This document shows, one piece after another, positions 15,222-24,229 of a stretch of 33,605 bases of DNA (positions within the stretch are counted from its first letter, which is position 1; every line of letters begins with the position of its first letter). Source of the DNA: Flavobacterium macrobrachii (GTDB lineage Bacteria > Bacteroidota > Bacteroidia > Flavobacteriales > Flavobacteriaceae); the NCBI RefSeq assembly GCF_014486675.1, contig NZ_JACTAC010000035.1, positions 1-33,605 on the forward strand, read 5' to 3'. Position numbers and translations under genes: made by a program. Under the pieces are notes generated by a model. It did no database searches. It saw only the letters and a list, made by a program, of their open reading frames with translations, and was not told the DNA's origin.

Positions 15222-18200
15222 ATGAAAACCAAAAAGATTTTCGGTTTGTTTTTTGCAATTTTGCTATTGCATTCCTGTTCTAAAAAATCGATAGCCGATT
15301 TCGACTCTGATTTTTCACTCTTTAAAGATTACATCACGGGTTTTTCATCGGGTTATGTCTCGGTCAATTCGGATGTCAGAGTACAACTGGCTTTCAGCAA
15401 AAGTGATTGGAAACCTAATCAAGAATTGGATCCAAATATATTTGATATTTCGCCAAGTGTAAAAGGAAAAGTAGTTGCTTTATCCAATAATACTATTGCT
15501 TTTTTGCCAAATGAAAAATTGGAACAAAATACGTTGTATCAAATTACATTACACTTGTCCAAGTTGACAACGGTTCCTAAAGAATTGGAAGATTTTAAAT
15601 TTTCGTTGCGAACAATCAAGCAAGATTTTATCGTCACTACAAAGGATTTGCAGTCATATAACAAAGAACTTTATTATTTAAACGGCGTACTGAAAACAGC
15701 TGATAATATGAGTTTTGAAGATGCTCAAAAAATCATTGAAGCTATCCAAAACGGTAAAAATCTCAACATTAAATTTGATAAAGCCACAAGTACGTCAACA
15801 GAATTCAAATTTATGATTGACAGTATTCAACGAGCAACCAATGATACTAATATTGAACTAAAATGGGATGGTGATAAAGTTGATATTGAGCAAAGTGGAA
15901 GTGCTTCGATTGTTATTCCCGGAAAAAATCAGTTTAAAGTTTTGGATATAAAAATTGGCGATGTAAACAATCAGTCGATTTTAATTAATTTTTCAGATCC
16001 ATTGAAAAAAGATCAGGATTTCAGCGGATTAGTAGCGATTGAAAACACCGATAATTTGAAATTTGCTACAATGGGAAATGTTCTCAAAGTGTTTTTTGAT
16101 AAAAAACCAACATCTAAATTAGATAAAGGCGAAACCGTTGTTGTTACTGATACCGTTTCAGCTGCTATTGATACTGCTGCCGCTGCTTATGAAGAATATG
16201 TTGAAGAGGTTCAGGAAATAAATGAAACGAATGAAACTGGTTTTTCAGGAATTAAGTTGGTCGAAATTTTTCAAGGAATTGAAAGTTTTGACGGTTTTAA
16301 AATGAAAGCGAATTACTCCGAAAAATTAACATTCGAACAAATTAAACCGGGTGTAAAACTATTGAAAAACGCTACAATTTTGCCAAGTTCCAATAATTTG
16401 AAAATTAATTTTGAAGCGGCAAATTTGAATGCGGTTGATGTAAAAATCTATAAAATCTACAAGAATAATATTCTGCAATTTCTTCAAGATAACGAATTGA
16501 ACGGCACACGAAATCTTCGTCAAGTAAGTCAACCTATTGCCAAAGGAACGATTGAACTCAAGCAAAATAATCTGATTGACTATTCTAAATGGAATGTCTA
16601 TGCTTTGGACATTGCAAAATTTGTAACACCCGAACCCGGAGCAATTTATCGAGTAGAATTCTCTTATAAGAAAAAATATTCGTTATATAAATGCAGTTCC
16701 ATGACAGATGAAGATGCTTATGAAGAAAACGAAGAAGAAGTTAAGGAAGACGATGTGAATTATAGTAACAATGGCTATGATTACTACTATGAGCAAGATT
16801 ATGAATGGCGCGAAAGTCAAGATCCGTGTTCTGGATATTATTTCTACAATACCAAAATAGGAACGAATATTTTGGCTTCCGATTTAGGTGTGATTGTAAA
16901 ACGCGGCAATGATAAATCGATAACGGTTGCAGTTAGCAATATTGTGGATACCGAGCCAGTTTCTGGAGCAACGGTTGAATTGTATAATTTTCAACAACAA
17001 AAAATAGCCGATTCTAAAACAGATGGCGATGGAATGGCAAATTTTTCGTTAAACAAATACGCTTATTTTGCTATTGTTACGGATGGGAAAAGTTCGACCT
17101 ATTTAAAATTGGACGATAACCTTTCATTATCAGTAAGTAATTTTGATGTTTCTGGAGCAACGCTCGAAAAAGGTTTGAAAGGTTACATTTATGGAGAAAG
17201 AGGTGTTTGGCGTCCAGGCGATACACTTTTTGTATCGTTTATTTTAAATGATAAAGTCAATCCTTTACCGAAAAATCATCCAATTAAATTTCGATTGAAT
17301 GATCCCAACGGAAAAACACAATTTCAAACGGTACAAACTGGAAATGAATTAAATCATTACAAATTTATCGTTCCTACGCAATCTTCAGCATTAACCGGAA
17401 ATTGGGAAGCGATGGTTAGTGTTGGTGGCGCCAAATTTTATAAAAGCATCAAGATTGAAACCATCAAACCTAATCGTTTAAAAATTAAAAATAGTTTCAA
17501 CGAACCGATTTTATCAGCATCCAAAACTAACATCAATAATATTCAAGTATTATGGTTACACGGTGCCGTTGCAAAAAATTTAAAACTTGATGTTCAAGCA
17601 AAATTTTCTCAGCAAGTAACTACTTTCAAAGGATTTGATAAATACGTTTTTGATGATCCAACGCGAAGTTTTTATACCGAGGAATTTAATATTTTCTCGG
17701 GTAAAGTAGATGAAAATGGAAAAGCAAAAGTTAATATCAATCCAACTTTACAAGGTCAAGCACCAGGAATGTTGCGCGCTGCGTTCATTACAAAAGTATA
17801 TGAAAATGGAGGTGATTTCAGTACCGATGTAGCCTCGGCATCTTATTCGCCATATCAAACTTATGTTGGAGTTAAATCACCAGAACCAAATAAATATGGA
17901 TTATTAGAAACTGGAAGAACAAACAAATTTGATATTGTTACCCTTTCTGAAAATGGAAAACCAAAATCGGTTCGCAATCTTGAAGTGAGCGTTTACCGAA
18001 TGGAATCGCGTTGGTGGTGGGATTCGTCCAATGATAATTTGTCGAATTATAATACTTCAAATTCAACTACAACTTATAAATTTTATCGTGTAAATACTAA
18101 TGCTTTGGGTAAAGCCAATATTCAATTCTCTGTTCCTGATGATGATTGGGGAAGATATATGATTAGAGTTTATGATCCAACAGATGGACATGCTGCTGCT

Positions 18201-20858
18201 CAAACAGTTTTTCTGGATTATCCCTATTGGTCGGCAAAATCTCGAAATACAAACGGTCAGGAAGCAACAATGCTTCGTTTTTCAACAGATAAAGAAAAAT
18301 ACAATGTAGGCGAAACCGCTAAAATTTTCTTCCCGTCAAGTGAAGGTGGAAGAGCTTTAATTTCCATTGAAAACGGAACTAAAGTGCTGAAAACCATTTG
18401 GACTAAAACTAAAAAAACCGAAACTTTAGTTGATTTACCAATTACGGGTGATATGGCACCAAATGTTTATGTAAATGTAACCTTGTTGCAACCTCATGCT
18501 TCGACTAAAAATGATGCACCAATCAGAATGTATGGCATTGTTTCATTGGAGGTGATTAATAAAAATACGGTTTTAGAACCTAAATTAGTTATGCCTGATG
18601 TCGTTCGACCAGAACAAAAAACTACCATCAAAGTAAGCGAGAAAAACGGAAAACCAATGACCTATACGATTGCGGTTGTAGATGATGGATTACTTGATTT
18701 AACTCGTTTTAAAACACCAAATGCTTGGACTGATTTTTATAAACGTGAAGCTCTTGGAGTGAGAACTTGGGATATTTATGATGATGTAATCGGAGCTTAT
18801 GGCGGAAAAGTAAATCAGGTTTTCAGTATTGGTGGTGATGCCAGTTTAGGTGGTGGAAAAGCCAAAAAAGCGAATCGTTTCAAACCGGTAGTAATTTATC
18901 TTGGACCATTTAAATTAGAAAAAGGACAAACAAAGTCACATCAAATTAAGATACCAAAATATATCGGTTCTGTCCGAACAATGGTTGTGGCCGCCAATGC
19001 CGAAGAAGCTGCTTATGGAAGTGCTGAAAAAATAACCACAGTAAAAAGTCCATTGATGCTATTGGCTTCGCTTCCGCGAAAAATATCTCCGTCGGAAAAA
19101 GTAACTCTGCCAGTAACACTATTTGCTACAGAAAATAACATTAAAAAGGTAACTGTTCAAATCAAAACCAACGGATTAGTGAAAGTTTTAGGCAATCAAT
19201 CTCAAATTGTTACGTTCTCGCAACCTGATGAGAAAATGACGTATTTCAATTTGGAAGTTGGACAAGTAACAGGAATTGAAAAAATTCAAATTATAGCCAT
19301 TTCAGGTAAAGAAAAATCAGTTTATGAAGTTGAGGTTGATGTGACCAATCCAAATCCGGTAACCAATGCATTTTCTGATTATGTTTTGAAAGCCAACGAA
19401 ACAAAATCGCTTAATTGGAAAACATTTGGCGTAGCCAGAAGCAACAAAGCTATTATCGAAATTTCATCCATGCCAACTATCGATTTTGGTCGCCGTTTGA
19501 ATTATTTAATTCAATATCCACATGGTTGTGTGGAGCAAACTACATCATCAGTATTTCCGCAGTTGTATTTGAATGATGTTTTAGATTTGGATGCCACCAA
19601 AAAGCAAAATATCCAGAAAAATGTCACTGCCGGAATTCAAAAATTAGGAAATTTCCAGTTGCCAAACGGAGGTTTCTCCTATTGGCAAGGAAATACAACG
19701 GCCGATGATTGGGGAACAAGTTATGCCGGACATTTCCTGATTGAAGCAGAGAAAAAAGGATATGTTCTACCAGTAAATTTCAAAAGCAAATGGATTTCCT
19801 ATCAACAAAAAATGGCAAAACAATGGCGATTTGAAAGTCAATATAGAAATGATGAAGCACAAGCCTATCGTCTTTATACTTTAGCTTTGGCAAGTTCGCC
19901 CGATTTGGCTTCGATGAACCGTTTGCGCGAAACTGCCGGAATTTCCAATGAAAGCAAGCTTCGACTCGCTGCGGCGTATGCTTTGGTAAAACAAAACCAA
20001 GCTGGATTAGCATTATTGTCAAAATCAGTTATTGATGAAAATACCGAAACCTATTATTATTGGTATGGTTCCGCCGAAAGAAACCGTGCCATGGCATTGG
20101 AAACATTGTTGCTTTTAGGACAAAAACAAAAGGCTTTTGAAATGGCAACCAAATTGGCAAAAAATCTGTCTTCTGCTACGTGGATGAGTACACAAACTAC
20201 AGCTTATGGATTATATGCTATGTCAAAATTTGCAAAAATCAATGGTGGAAAAGGTGTAACCGTTCAACTGACTGATGGTAAAAATGTGCAAAACATCAAC
20301 ACGACCAAAGCCATCGTTCAGCGAAATCTTTCTGTCAAAACAGGAAATAATGGTGTTATTTTGAAGAACAACAAAAACAACACATTATTCATCCGAATTA
20401 TCAACAGCGGAATTCTTCCTGTTGGAAACGAACAGCCAATGTCAAATAATTTGTCTGCTTCCATTCAGTTCAAAGACCGAAAAGGAAAAACCATCGATTT
20501 ATCCAAAATCACCCAAGGAACCGAATGCATTGCCGAAGTGGTTTTAACCAACCAAAAGAACGAATTTGTCGAAAATATAGCATTGACACAAATCGTTCCG
20601 TCCGGATTTGAAATCGTCAACACGCGTTACACCGATTTTGGCAACGCCGCCGAAAACAACGCCGATTACATCGATATTCGCGACGACAGAGCCAATTATT
20701 ATTTTAGCTTAAAAGCCAATGAAACCCGACGTTTCAGAATGGTTTTGAACGCTTCCTATCTAGGTAAATATTATTTGCCAGGATTGCAATGCGAAGCCAT
20801 GTATGACCATAGTTTCATTGCTCGAACCGCCGGAAAATGGGTTGAAATAGTCAAATAA
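15222..20858 (+). CDS. Bacterial alpha-2-macroglobulin lipoprotein
   Basis: 1878 residues. Lipoprotein signal with lipobox LHSC (Cys19). The protein is a chain of MG domains; a bait/MG landmark (GERGVWRPGD) lies near residue 657. The thioester motif C-x-E-Q is intact at Cys1436-Gln1439 (PHGCVEQ), followed by the helical thioester domain and the C-terminal MG10-like domain (RRFRMVLNASYLGKYYLPG). It is predicted to trap proteases in the periplasm by covalent thioester linkage, acting with PBP1C, whose gene lies downstream at 21603. Oddity: an acidic, Tyr-rich stretch around residues 495-535 (EENEEEVKEDD, YDYYYEQDYEW). The usual direct neighbour pbpC is displaced by a RAYT gene. Confidence 0.94.
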   Translation: MKTKKIFGLFFAILLLHSCSKKSIADFDSDFSLFKDYITGFSSGYVSVNSDVRVQLAFSKSDWKPNQELDPNIFDISPSVKGKVVALSNNTIAFLPNEKLEQNTLYQITLHLSKLTTVPKELEDFKFSLRTIKQDFIVTTKDLQSYNKELYYLNGVLKTADNMSFEDAQKIIEAIQNGKNLNIKFDKATSTSTEFKFMIDSIQRATNDTNIELKWDGDKVDIEQSGSASIVIPGKNQFKVLDIKIGDVNNQSILINFSDPLKKDQDFSGLVAIENTDNLKFATMGNVLKVFFDKKPTSKLDKGETVVVTDTVSAAIDTAAAAYEEYVEEVQEINETNETGFSGIKLVEIFQGIESFDGFKMKANYSEKLTFEQIKPGVKLLKNATILPSSNNLKINFEAANLNAVDVKIYKIYKNNILQFLQDNELNGTRNLRQVSQPIAKGTIELKQNNLIDYSKWNVYALDIAKFVTPEPGAIYRVEFSYKKKYSLYKCSSMTDEDAYEENEEEVKEDDVNYSNNGYDYYYEQDYEWRESQDPCSGYYFYNTKIGTNILASDLGVIVKRGNDKSITVAVSNIVDTEPVSGATVELYNFQQQKIADSKTDGDGMANFSLNKYAYFAIVTDGKSSTYLKLDDNLSLSVSNFDVSGATLEKGLKGYIYGERGVWRPGDTLFVSFILNDKVNPLPKNHPIKFRLNDPNGKTQFQTVQTGNELNHYKFIVPTQSSALTGNWEAMVSVGGAKFYKSIKIETIKPNRLKIKNSFNEPILSASKTNINNIQVLWLHGAVAKNLKLDVQAKFSQQVTTFKGFDKYVFDDPTRSFYTEEFNIFSGKVDENGKAKVNINPTLQGQAPGMLRAAFITKVYENGGDFSTDVASASYSPYQTYVGVKSPEPNKYGLLETGRTNKFDIVTLSENGKPKSVRNLEVSVYRMESRWWWDSSNDNLSNYNTSNSTTTYKFYRVNTNALGKANIQFSVPDDDWGRYMIRVYDPTDGHAAAQTVFLDYPYWSAKSRNTNGQEATMLRFSTDKEKYNVGETAKIFFPSSEGGRALISIENGTKVLKTIWTKTKKTETLVDLPITGDMAPNVYVNVTLLQPHASTKNDAPIRMYGIVSLEVINKNTVLEPKLVMPDVVRPEQKTTIKVSEKNGKPMTYTIAVVDDGLLDLTRFKTPNAWTDFYKREALGVRTWDIYDDVIGAYGGKVNQVFSIGGDASLGGGKAKKANRFKPVVIYLGPFKLEKGQTKSHQIKIPKYIGSVRTMVVAANAEEAAYGSAEKITTVKSPLMLLASLPRKISPSEKVTLPVTLFATENNIKKVTVQIKTNGLVKVLGNQSQIVTFSQPDEKMTYFNLEVGQVTGIEKIQIIAISGKEKSVYEVEVDVTNPNPVTNAFSDYVLKANETKSLNWKTFGVARSNKAIIEISSMPTIDFGRRLNYLIQYPHGCVEQTTSSVFPQLYLNDVLDLDATKKQNIQKNVTAGIQKLGNFQLPNGGFSYWQGNTTADDWGTSYAGHFLIEAEKKGYVLPVNFKSKWISYQQKMAKQWRFESQYRNDEAQAYRLYTLALASSPDLASMNRLRETAGISNESKLRLAAAYALVKQNQAGLALLSKSVIDENTETYYYWYGSAERNRAMALETLLLLGQKQKAFEMATKLAKNLSSATWMSTQTTAYGLYAMSKFAKINGGKGVTVQLTDGKNVQNINTTKAIVQRNLSVKTGNNGVILKNNKNNTLFIRIINSGILPVGNEQPMSNNLSASIQFKDRKGKTIDLSKITQGTECIAEVVLTNQKNEFVENIALTQIVPSGFEIVNTRYTDFGNAAENNADYIDIRDDRANYYFSLKANETRRFRMVLNASYLGKYYLPGLQCEAMYDHSFIARTAGKWVEIVK

Positions 20859-20862
20859 ATTT

Positions 20863-20889
20863 CCTAACAGGTTTTCAAAACCTGTTAGG
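20863..20889. repeat. REP-like palindromic hairpin 1
   Basis: CCTAACAGGTTTT (20863-20875) and AAAACCTGTTAGG (20877-20889) are perfect 13-bp arms around one central C. It begins 4 nt after the alpha-2-macroglobulin stop. The arm core CCTAACAGGT is shared with hairpin 2, and both lie just upstream of a RAYT gene. It may also help end the upstream transcript, though no T run follows. Confidence 0.75.
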
Positions 20890-20925
20890 TATAAAAAGAA
20901 GGTTATGATAATCTTAAAATTAAAA

Positions 20926-20953
20926 CCTAACAGGTCGAAAAAGACCTGTTAGG
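20926..20953. repeat. REP-like palindromic hairpin 2
   Basis: CCTAACAGGTC (20926-20936) and GACCTGTTAGG (20943-20953) are perfect 11-bp arms around a GAAAAA loop. It shares the CCTAACAGGT arm with hairpin 1, 36 nt away, and ends 22 nt before the RAYT start codon. Two adjacent hairpins of this type resemble the paired REP units (BIMEs) handled by RAYTs. Confidence 0.75.
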
Positions 20954-20975
20954 AATAATTAAGGCAAAAAATAGT

Positions 20976-21566
20976 ATGAAAAAAGACGTGTTAGAACCAG
21001 GTGGAATTTATCATTTTTATAATAGAGGAAATAACAAAGAAGATATATTTATAGAAGAAAGAAATTACAGTTATTTTCTTCAGTTAGTAAAAAAATATCT
21101 TTTGCCTATTTCTGAGATTTATGCTTATTGTTTGCTAAAAAATCATTTTCATTTGGCTTTAAAGATTAGAGAAAATCACGAATTGCCTGAAAAATATAAG
21201 GACAAAGTTCATTTACCGTTTTCCAATTTGTTTAATACTTATACAAAAAGTGTCAATAAAACTTATGATAGATTTGGTAGTCTTTTTCAGGAACATCCAC
21301 AAAGAAATAGGGTTGAAGACGAAGATTATTTGCGACAGTTAATAGTTTATATTCATTTAAATCCATTGAAACATAATTTTACAAACGATTTTACAACTTA
21401 CAGACATTCTTCATACAATTCATTTTTATTAGAAAAACAAACTAGTCTTGAAAGAAATTATATTTTAGAACTTTTTGGAGGGAAAGATAATTTCGTTCAT
21501 TTTCACAATGAAAATAGTATCCGTTATGAAGGTTTTATAAACGTGATAGATATTTTTGATGTATAA
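20976..21566 (+). CDS. REP-associated tyrosine transposase (RAYT, Y1_Tnp family)
   Basis: 196 residues. The single-strand nuclease signature HUH is present as His-Phe-His (LKNHFHLAL, residues ~67-75), and the catalytic Tyr is likely the one in VYIHLNPLKH (~residue 126). The N-terminus (GGIYHFYNRGNNKEDIF) is typical of the IS200/IS605-related Y1 family. RAYTs are domesticated, usually single-copy relatives of these transposases that act on palindromic REP hairpins; two such hairpins precede it. No IS ends or accessory TnpB are seen, so it is not an intact IS200/IS605. It sits between two genes that normally neighbour each other (alpha-2-macroglobulin and pbpC), same strand, 36 nt before pbpC. 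Confidence 0.92.
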   Translation: MKKDVLEPGGIYHFYNRGNNKEDIFIEERNYSYFLQLVKKYLLPISEIYAYCLLKNHFHLALKIRENHELPEKYKDKVHLPFSNLFNTYTKSVNKTYDRFGSLFQEHPQRNRVEDEDYLRQLIVYIHLNPLKHNFTNDFTTYRHSSYNSFLLEKQTSLERNYILELFGGKDNFVHFHNENSIRYEGFINVIDIFDV

Positions 21567-21602
21567 TTTTTTCTATAAAAGGAATAGACTAATTAAAAGT
21601 AA

Positions 21603-23993
21603 ATGACTTTTGTTTCAGATATAATAAATAGTTTGAAAAAGCTTTTTGCTAAAATTTCTACTTGGGTTAAAAACAACCCGAAGAAATCAGCAATAACATT
21701 TATTCTTGTTGTATTTTATTACTTTTCATTGCCGCAAACACTTTTTAACGATCCTTATGCAACGGTTATTGAAAGTAGTGACGGCGAATTATTGGCTGCC
21801 AAAATTGCTCGCGACGGGCAATGGCGATTTCCTGCCAAAGATAGCGTTCCCGATAAGTTCAAAAAATGTTTGGTTTACTATGAAGACGAACATTTTTATC
21901 AGCATTTTGGGTTCAATCCCGTGGCGATGTTCAAAGCATTTCAACAAAATCGAAGAGCTGGCAAAGTAGTTCGTGGCGGAAGTACAATTTCTCAGCAAGT
22001 CATCCGAATGTCACGAAAAAGTAAACGAACCTATTTTGAAAAAATCCTCGAAATTATCCTTTCAACCCGATTGGAATTTCGCCATTCCAAATCTGAAATA
22101 ATAGATTTATATGCAGCTCACGCACCTTTTGGTGGAAATGTTGTAGGTTTAGAAATGGCTTCATGGCGCTATTTTGGTATACATTCACATCAATTGTCTT
22201 GGGCAGAAAGCGCAACTTTGGCGGTTTTGCCCAATGCACCGAGTTTAATTTATCCGGGAAAAAATCAAGAAAAACTGCGTGAAAAACGTAATGCTTTGTT
22301 GCTTAAATTGTACCAAAACAATTTGATGGATAAATTGACCTATGAGCTATCCATTCAAGAACCGTTGCCTCAAAAACCATATAATGTGCCTCAAATTGCA
22401 CCTCATTTATTACAACAAATCGCTAAAACCAATGAAGGAAAGCGAATTCGAACAACCATTGATGTTTCGCTTCAAAACAGAATAAATCAACTAAGTGAAT
22501 ACTATTATAATCAGTACAAGCAAAATGAAGTTCATAATCTTGCCATTTTAGTTATTGATGTTAAAACTCGAAATATTGTTGGTTATGTAGGGAATTCACC
22601 AACCAACAGCGACCACGATAAAGATGTCGATATAATCACGTCACCAAGAAGTACAGGAAGTATTTTAAAGCCATTACTTTTTGCCGATATGCTTGATAAT
22701 GGAGAACTTTTGCCAAATACTTTGATTGCTGATATTCCCACGCAAATTTCGGGATATTCGCCTCAAAACTTCAATCAAACGTTTGATGGCGCAGTTCCAG
22801 CGCAGCGAGCTTTGTCACGCTCGTTGAATATTCCGGCGGTATTGATGTTACAGCAACATGGTGTAGCTAATTTTTATGAAACATTGCAAAAATTTAAATT
22901 AAAAAATATTAATCAATATCCTGATCATTATGGTTTATCATTGATTTTGGGTGGAGCAGAAAGTAATCTTTGGGATTTGTGTCGAACCTATGCCAATCTT
23001 TCGGCTACGGTAAATCATTACACTCGTTCTCGTGGCAAGTATCGTTCAGGTGAATTTTGTGAACTGAATTATAACGCTGATATGCCGCGCGATTTTGGAA
23101 CTGAATCCCAACAAAAAAATAGTTTAGGCGCAGGTTCCATTTATCTGACGTATGAAGCCATGAAAGAAGTCAATCGCCCAGAAGGGGACGAAGCTTGGAA
23201 GTTTTATGATTCATCTCTAGAAATTGCATGGAAAACCGGAACCAGTTTTGGAAATCGCGATGCATGGGCAATTGGAACAAATTCTCGCTATGTTGTTGGT
23301 GTTTGGGTTGGAAATGCTTCTGGAGAAGGAAGAGCTGCGTTAACAGGAGTTGATAGTGCAGCGCCGATTTTGTTTGACATTTTTAGTACTTTGCCAAAAA
23401 GCCGATGGTTTACAAAACCGATGAAAGATATGGAAACCGCCGAAGTTTGTCAACAAAGTGGTCATTTGGCTAAAGAAGATTGTCCAAAAGTATCACAATT
23501 GATACCGAAAAGTAAAAAGAAAACTCAGCTTTGTCCATATCATAAAACAATACATCTTGATAGTTCGCAACAGTTTAGAGTTAACAGTAATTGTGAATTG
23601 GTTGAAAAAATGGTTTCAAAGACATGGTTTGTTTTACCTCCGGTAATGGAATGGTATTACAAAAGCGGTCATGCAGATTATCAACCGTTGCCGCCGTTTA
23701 GAACTGATTGTCAAGATAGTAATCAACCCGTTATGGATTTTATTTATCCTAAAGCGCATAGTAAGGTTTACCTAACCAAAGATTTTGATAGTAAAATTCA
23801 GCCCGTAATAATAAAAGTGGCGCATACCAACCGAGAAACGCGATTGTTTTGGTATGTAGATAGCGAATACAAAGGAACGACGAGAACTTTTCACGATTTG
23901 CCTATTGAAGCAAAAACAGGTACGCATCGCATCACGGTTATTGATGAATCGGGAAATGAAATTTCAAGAAAAATGGAGATTGTTAGAGAATAA
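21603..23993 (+). CDS. pbpC: Penicillin-binding protein 1C
   Basis: 796 residues. One N-terminal membrane segment (residues ~28-45). The GT51 glycosyltransferase domain follows, with catalytic Glu94 (EDEHFYQHFG) and RGGSTISQQ (124-132). The transpeptidase domain has S-x-x-K at Ser353-Lys356 (GSILKP), S-x-N at Ser407-Asn409 (RSLNIP) and K-T-G at 544-546. A C-terminal beta domain after ~700 (FIYPKAHSKVYLTKDFD) matches the PBP1C-specific BiPBP_C region. It polymerises and cross-links peptidoglycan in the periplasm. PBP1C genes are typically linked to bacterial alpha-2-macroglobulins, as here. All active-site motifs are intact. Confidence 0.95.
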   Translation: MTFVSDIINSLKKLFAKISTWVKNNPKKSAITFILVVFYYFSLPQTLFNDPYATVIESSDGELLAAKIARDGQWRFPAKDSVPDKFKKCLVYYEDEHFYQHFGFNPVAMFKAFQQNRRAGKVVRGGSTISQQVIRMSRKSKRTYFEKILEIILSTRLEFRHSKSEIIDLYAAHAPFGGNVVGLEMASWRYFGIHSHQLSWAESATLAVLPNAPSLIYPGKNQEKLREKRNALLLKLYQNNLMDKLTYELSIQEPLPQKPYNVPQIAPHLLQQIAKTNEGKRIRTTIDVSLQNRINQLSEYYYNQYKQNEVHNLAILVIDVKTRNIVGYVGNSPTNSDHDKDVDIITSPRSTGSILKPLLFADMLDNGELLPNTLIADIPTQISGYSPQNFNQTFDGAVPAQRALSRSLNIPAVLMLQQHGVANFYETLQKFKLKNINQYPDHYGLSLILGGAESNLWDLCRTYANLSATVNHYTRSRGKYRSGEFCELNYNADMPRDFGTESQQKNSLGAGSIYLTYEAMKEVNRPEGDEAWKFYDSSLEIAWKTGTSFGNRDAWAIGTNSRYVVGVWVGNASGEGRAALTGVDSAAPILFDIFSTLPKSRWFTKPMKDMETAEVCQQSGHLAKEDCPKVSQLIPKSKKKTQLCPYHKTIHLDSSQQFRVNSNCELVEKMVSKTWFVLPPVMEWYYKSGHADYQPLPPFRTDCQDSNQPVMDFIYPKAHSKVYLTKDFDSKIQPVIIKVAHTNRETRLFWYVDSEYKGTTRTFHDLPIEAKTGTHRITVIDESGNEISRKMEIVRE

Positions 23994-24041
23994 TTCCTGC
24001 TGTTTTGTAAAAAGCCAAAACATTTCTAATTGCCGATAGTT

Positions 24042-24168
24042 TTAGCCCAGATAGCAGTGGAAATCCTTTTCATTTTTTCTTTAAAAATGAAAAGATTACT
24101 TCACTTTGTTTCTATTTTTCATTGGAGTTCAGTGAACTTCGTTTGAAACGGATAGCTGGAATAGCTCC
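24042..24168 (+). repeat. Interspersed structured element, copy B
   Basis: The 5' arm TTAGCCCAGAT-nnn-AGTGGAAATCCTTTT (24042-24070) equals copy A except for the three n positions. The 3' arm GGATAGCTGGAATAGCT pairs back: AGC (24044-24046) with GCT (24064+100, i.e. 24164-24166), and CCAG (24047-24050) with CTGG (24156-24159), leaving the 4-nt bulge AATA. The interior differs from copy A: a perfect 12-bp hairpin CTTTTCATTTTT/AAAAATGAAAAG (24066-24077/24083-24094) and a second small palindrome GTTCAGTGAAC (24127-24137). It lies downstream of pbpC, before a bidirectional terminator. Confidence 0.7.
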
Positions 24169-24174
24169 AAATAA

Positions 24175-24207
24175 AAAAACCGCTAATCTTTCGAAAAGCG
24201 GTTTTTC
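24175..24207. terminator. Bidirectional terminator between pbpC and rng
   Basis: AAAACCGCT (24176-24184) and AGCGGTTTT (24197-24205) are flanked by A and T runs on both sides. It serves pbpC on the plus strand and rng on the minus strand. Confidence 0.8.
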
Positions 24208-24229
24208 ATTCTCTGAATATATTTCAGAA

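Noticed and set aside
20976..21566. Complete IS200/IS605 insertion sequence
   Set aside because: There is no TnpB and no identifiable left and right ends; the protein and hairpins fit a RAYT instead.
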